Positions 59,884 to 64,000 of a stretch of DNA of 64,000 nt are shown piece by piece. The notes under the pieces are model-generated. The model searched no databases, had not been told where the DNA came from, and saw only the letters and a program-made list of their open reading frames with translations. Each line of letters begins with the position of its first letter. Position 1 is the first letter of the stretch. A program made the translations under genes and the position numbers. Origin of the DNA: Aptenodytes patagonicus (lineage: Eukaryota; Chordata; Aves; Sphenisciformes; Spheniscidae); the NCBI RefSeq assembly GCF_965638725.1, contig NC_134960.1:4528501-4592500 (forward strand), written 5' to 3'.

Positions 59884-62015
59884 CTGTAACACTTCTGCAG
59901 AACCCTAATGTTCTCTTGTACAGGAATTTCTATATTACTTGGTGTTTTGGTTTCTTTGGGTTTTTTTAAGCAGTTTCTCAAGTGTGTTTAAAAACAAACA
60001 AGTGCATCTTCAGGAGAAGGGGAATAACATTATTTGCCGCTCACCTTTGGGTCTTCTCTTTCATTTTTTGCAACTGCAACCCACAGATGGTTCTTTTGAT
60101 CGAATAAGATGCGAAGTTGGTTGGCCACAGGATGAGGCTTCTATTTTCTTCTCCCTGGGCCTGACTTTTGTCGAGTTGCTGAATATGTATATTTGACACT
60201 ACAGGATTTTTTTTGTCTTGTCTAGCTTTTATAATAAATGTCATGGCACATTGGATTAAGGAAAGATCTTAGCTGTAGGTACAAGATTTTACTTTATCCA
60301 AAATGTTTTTCACCTGGCTTCATCTCTGTTCACTTGTATGTTTAGATGTGGCCAACTAAATGACTCAAGAATGGGTGCTGAAGTGGGTGTTCGTGAGCCA
60401 GAGCTGGTGCTTAGTATTGTGGTTAGATTGGCTTACCCGTGCACTGAACCATAATTTCTGCAGTAATATCCAGTTAACCCACTTCTGATGCTGTCATTAA
60501 CTACTAAAGTACTCTGGCATTTTTCTGCTTGTGTACATATTCTTGAACTGTAATATATGCAGTGCTGGGGATATCCTTGTGACTGCTGATTTTGCCAGGG
60601 TAGGCTTGCAGGAGCAGACCCGGTAAGGTTTGTCTATGTTCTACTTTTCTGTTCCTTTTAAGTAGGACTTTTTGAGAGCTTTCTAGTTAGCAAATTTTGT
60701 GTGCTACTGGTTCATGGTGTTTCTAATCATGTTTAGTTTATCTGTGCTGCCGATACAAAATTCGGGTATCAATGCACAGAGGGATTGGATGAGAACTGTT
60801 TGAGCCTAATGACGTTTTAAGTGTAGCAATAGTAAAGAGTGCTGCTTCTGTTGCAGCATACTTGTGTATAAGTCACTTCTTGATCTAGATGGAAGGATGG
60901 AGAAGTTGAATCAGCCAGTAGTGTGGTAGTGGAAGATGGAGCCTTTCCAGTATAGCCCAGCTTAGACTGAATGTTACTCTTCAGTGAAAACTGTTTTGGC
61001 TTTTGTAGTGTAAGTATTTTCTTCTTTTTGGGCGTCTTTCTACTTTGCACCAACCACAGCATTAACTAACGGCTTTGGCAATACCAGCAAAGAGCCTAGA
61101 ACAGGCATATGCTGAAGTTCTTTGTGGGTTTGCTTTTATAGTCGCTAAGATAAGATAGTAGCTTGGATATTCCTCCTTAGAGGACTTCAGTCTTGCTGGC
61201 AGTCAATCCAGTGCCTTGCGTAAGTATTACGTTCATTTAATTGCATTAGGCATGAAGTAGTTGTACGTGAAGGGATGACATTGGGTTATGGTATCTATAG
61301 GACCAAAATAAAACTTTCTAGTATGACTGACTGATGAGAGACAAATCTAACGGAACAGCCCATTAGTTAAAAGAATGATGAAACAGCCCATGTGTTATGA
61401 TTTGGTGTAGAATTGTTTAAAATATTGGAATTCTTTCGGGTGTTGCTTGAAGCTATGATTTCCCCCCCCCCCCAGTATTACAATGTGAAAGTTGTCAATT
61501 CTTGGGCAGATACTCTTGCAGTGTAAGTCTAGAGAACATTAAAATGTCAGGCTTTCCTCCTAGTTTGAAATAAGTTTTTTCAGGATATTTAGTTGCCCAA
61601 AGTATTGCTGCTGATGGTTTTTAGGGGCAAAAAAAACCCCAAACCTACAACCCACAAAAACAAACCAAAACATCTTCTAAATGTTTTGCTTCAAAAGACA
61701 AACACGTGACTAACTTTTTTTTTGTAGTTGTGAAACTTCTGTTTAGGAAGGTAACCCATTCTGAACTCAAATCAGTAGACCAAACCATCAGATTACAACA
61801 TAATGTTGCTTTATTGTGCTGCTCCATAAACCTGCTTCTGTGTTTGTTGCAAGCATAACCTTTATGCTTTTGTTTACATTGTAGGAAACACAGTTCTAGC
61901 AATGAGTTTTTTCATTTAACTCTAAACATCTTTTTATTTTGTTAATTTTAATATTATTAGGTTTTGCTATGTTATGTTTTTAAAGATATTTTTTGCATAC
62001 TGCTGCTCATATTTC

Positions 62016-62021
62016 AATAAA
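62016..62021 (+). terminator. SMAD5: AATAAA, candidate distal poly(A) signal of SMAD5
   Basis: TTTCAATAAACAAAAC is followed within about 25 bases by T-rich sequence, a usual layout for a cleavage site. This is inference from the motif and position. Confidence 0.45.
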
Positions 62022-62040
62022 CAAAACAAAAAAACCCACA

Positions 62041-64000
62041 GATTTTTCTGATTTCCTTTATCTGTAACTCAGTACGTCTCAAATATTTGTTTACAAGGGT
62101 TGATTTATGAGTTCTTGTAACTCGATGCTGATGCCTTACCATGTACATATTCCTCCTCGTACAAATGTGACTTGTAATTTTAAAAATACTTTTCTATAGC
62201 TTTTTGGTAATGCAAAAGCTGCAGTGCTCTCAGGAGCACAGATTAAATTATTTCATTAATTTATTTGAGTCCTTTTTTGTGGGGCTTGTAGAATGCAGCC
62301 AGCCAAAGACTCTTAACTGCGGTAACGGTATCAATTTGCTGGTATTTATCAAAATATTTAAATCAGTAGTACCAAAAATGTATAGCTGTAAGACTTCAGC
62401 AACGCTCTGATGATTGTGTTTTGGGTGCGGCTGGGGATTTTTTAGCATTGTGGCTGACCGTAACGGTCTTAAACAACTGTCATCATGTCTGAATATGTAG
62501 AGCTTTAAACTGATGACCGGTAGCCTTTTCATTGAAATGAAGGCTGTTTGAATATCTCTTGAAACTCAAGTACTCTTCCAATAAAATGGAAATTTTAGGA
62601 GTGTTTTAGTAAGCTGTTCTTTTACTGTCTGTTAGCCTTAATTTTTAAGATTGAGGGGAAGAAAACTTTTCTCTTGTTTACCAAGATACTACAGAAATAG
62701 AGGTTGAAATAGTAATTGGTGGTGTGCACTAATTGAAAGAAATCCCTTTTTTTTGGCAGGATAAGTACAAAAATACTGAATCCCAATTCCGCAGGGATTT
62801 CCATTTAAGAACCACAGAAAGGACAAATTATTCCATTAGTACCAAACTGAAACAAAAGTGTTGATACTGCTTGATCTTGTCTGTGCTTCCCGCTTTGGGC
62901 TTTAATTTGGCTAGCAGACTGCCACCTTGCAGTCATACTCCATGAAGTTCTCTCATCTTCTCAATAGGTTTTTTCCTCTGAATGCACTATAGTAAGGAGG
63001 ATCCAATCACTCAGGTAGTAATTTTTTTTTTTTTTAAAATCTCCTGAAACCTGATGGTTTTGCTTCCAAAACAATGATTGCCATGTAAAGTTCCCAGAAG
63101 ATTTATTATGATAGTATTACCTAGATGATACAGTCTAATTTGCAAGTAACATCTCAAATTAAGTGTCGCAGTGGCTTGTTGGCTTTCAAGAAACTTTATA
63201 TGGACTTGTATTAATAGCTTTCTATATAAGTAAAAAAAAAAATAACAAACCCAAAACCTGAAGAAAAAATCTTCGCTATTAAAAGCTTTAAAATACTATT
63301 TTATAGAACTGAAGAGTTTTTGTTAATCTTACTAGTCTGTCTTTCTGGGGAATTGAGGGTATAGTAACAGTTGATAACTACATCTTTGTGAGTAGCTAGC
63401 CAAAGTGACCTGTGAAATTGTTCGTTCCTGTTTTTTTCAGAAGAAAAAAAGCTTTGGGCAAAACCCACCTTTTCTACCTCCGCTCCAACCTGCATCGTGT
63501 TAATGAGTCAGAGGCTGCTTCTGCTCACTGCTGCGTAAAAAGCAAAGATCTCACTAGCATTTAAAGTAATTAAATGTTGGGTGTCCTATATCCTGTGCCA
63601 GGCACTCCTGTCCTGGAGTGCTCCCTGCCCTGTTGTAGCCAAGGACCATGCCTTCTCTGACACCATCCCAAGAAATCCTACTCATCTAGGAAAAACTGTT
63701 TCATGGAGGTTAGGAAAACTTGGGAAATTACTTTTACTATAGATACTCCGGTCAGAGGACATTGGAGTGTCAAGTCAGTGCTCTAAATGAGGCTTTTCCA
63801 AACAGCTTTCCTGAAGTAAGCACTTGGTATCGTGGAAAGGCTGATTCCATTAAACTTGCCAATTTCAGTATTTTGGCGTATATGATTTAGAACGCGTGTT
63901 TTCCAGACACCGCTAGCGTAAAAAAATCATTGGACTACACTCGGTGGCGATACTGGCTCTACTTTCCCTTGAAATCTTAAGCACTGTTAATCTTCTGACT
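62041..64000. other. Distal 3' UTR or downstream intergenic DNA
   Basis: AT-rich sequence contains one further AATAAA (62580). From about 63,480 base composition becomes more even. No coding sequence of the neighbour expected by synteny (TRPC7) is visible. Confidence 0.5.
62580..62585 (+). terminator. SMAD5: AATAAA, alternative distal poly(A) signal
   Basis: CCAATAAAATGG is followed by a GT/T-rich stretch (AGGAGTGTTTTAGTAAG). It could end the longest SMAD5 transcript. Confidence 0.35.

Larger units (their letters stand above)
58095..62040 (+). other. SMAD5: SMAD5 3' UTR (extent inferred)
   Basis: The stop is followed by about 4 kb of AT-rich sequence with no ORF of note, fitting the long 3' UTR known for mammalian SMAD5. 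AATAAA occurs at 58441, 59826, 59878, 60233, 62016 and 62580. The end is set here at the 62016 hexamer, followed by an A-rich stretch and T-rich DNA; the 62580 hexamer is an alternative. An AATGTGA at 58610-58616 is a miR-23-type seed match. A C12 run lies at 61,462-61,473. Confidence 0.6.

Overview
The window is vertebrate nuclear DNA and almost certainly avian. It carries a young CR1 LINE 3' end with the bird-type ATTCTATG tail, much older degraded CR1 and MIR/CORE-SINE relics, compact introns, and one conserved vertebrate gene, SMAD5. I found nothing bacterial or viral, and no CRISPR array, tRNA or rRNA gene.

Layout. Positions 1 to about 39,500 are non-coding DNA upstream of SMAD5 in which I can support no protein gene. 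The most informative content there is repeats: a 5'-truncated but open CR1 at about 4,936-5,439 followed by a small CpG-rich block; a MIR-like SINE at about 9,495-9,690; CR1 tails at about 15,430 and 18,252; a 1.4-kb antisense ancient CR1 at about 29,533-30,905 that still shows reverse-transcriptase sequence; an antisense MIR at about 31,648; and a second ancient CR1 at about 38,600-38,900. A CpG island at about 39,580-40,580 is the likely SMAD5 promoter and first non-coding exon.

SMAD5 lies on the + strand. A long first intron (about 40.3-50.0 kb, with a MIR relic near its 5' end) precedes six coding exons: 50146-50548, 51780-52031, 53239-53358, 54009-54230, 56748-57004 and 57951-58094. Every junction is GT-AG and keeps frame. 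Joined, they give 465 codons plus a stop, the same length as mammalian SMAD5. The protein has an intact DNA-binding MH1 domain, a linker with Ser-Pro sites and a PPAY motif, an MH2 domain, and the C-terminal SSVS receptor-phosphorylation motif. A long AT-rich 3' UTR follows, with candidate poly(A) signals between 58.4 and 62.6 kb. The last ~1.5-2 kb is probably downstream intergenic DNA.

SMAD5 carries BMP signals from type I receptors to the nucleus together with SMAD4. I see no partner gene in the window and no evidence of an undescribed gene system. The points most worth a second look are the well-preserved ancient repeats near the gene, the long in-frame read-through after the MH1 exon, and the CpG-rich block beside the young CR1.
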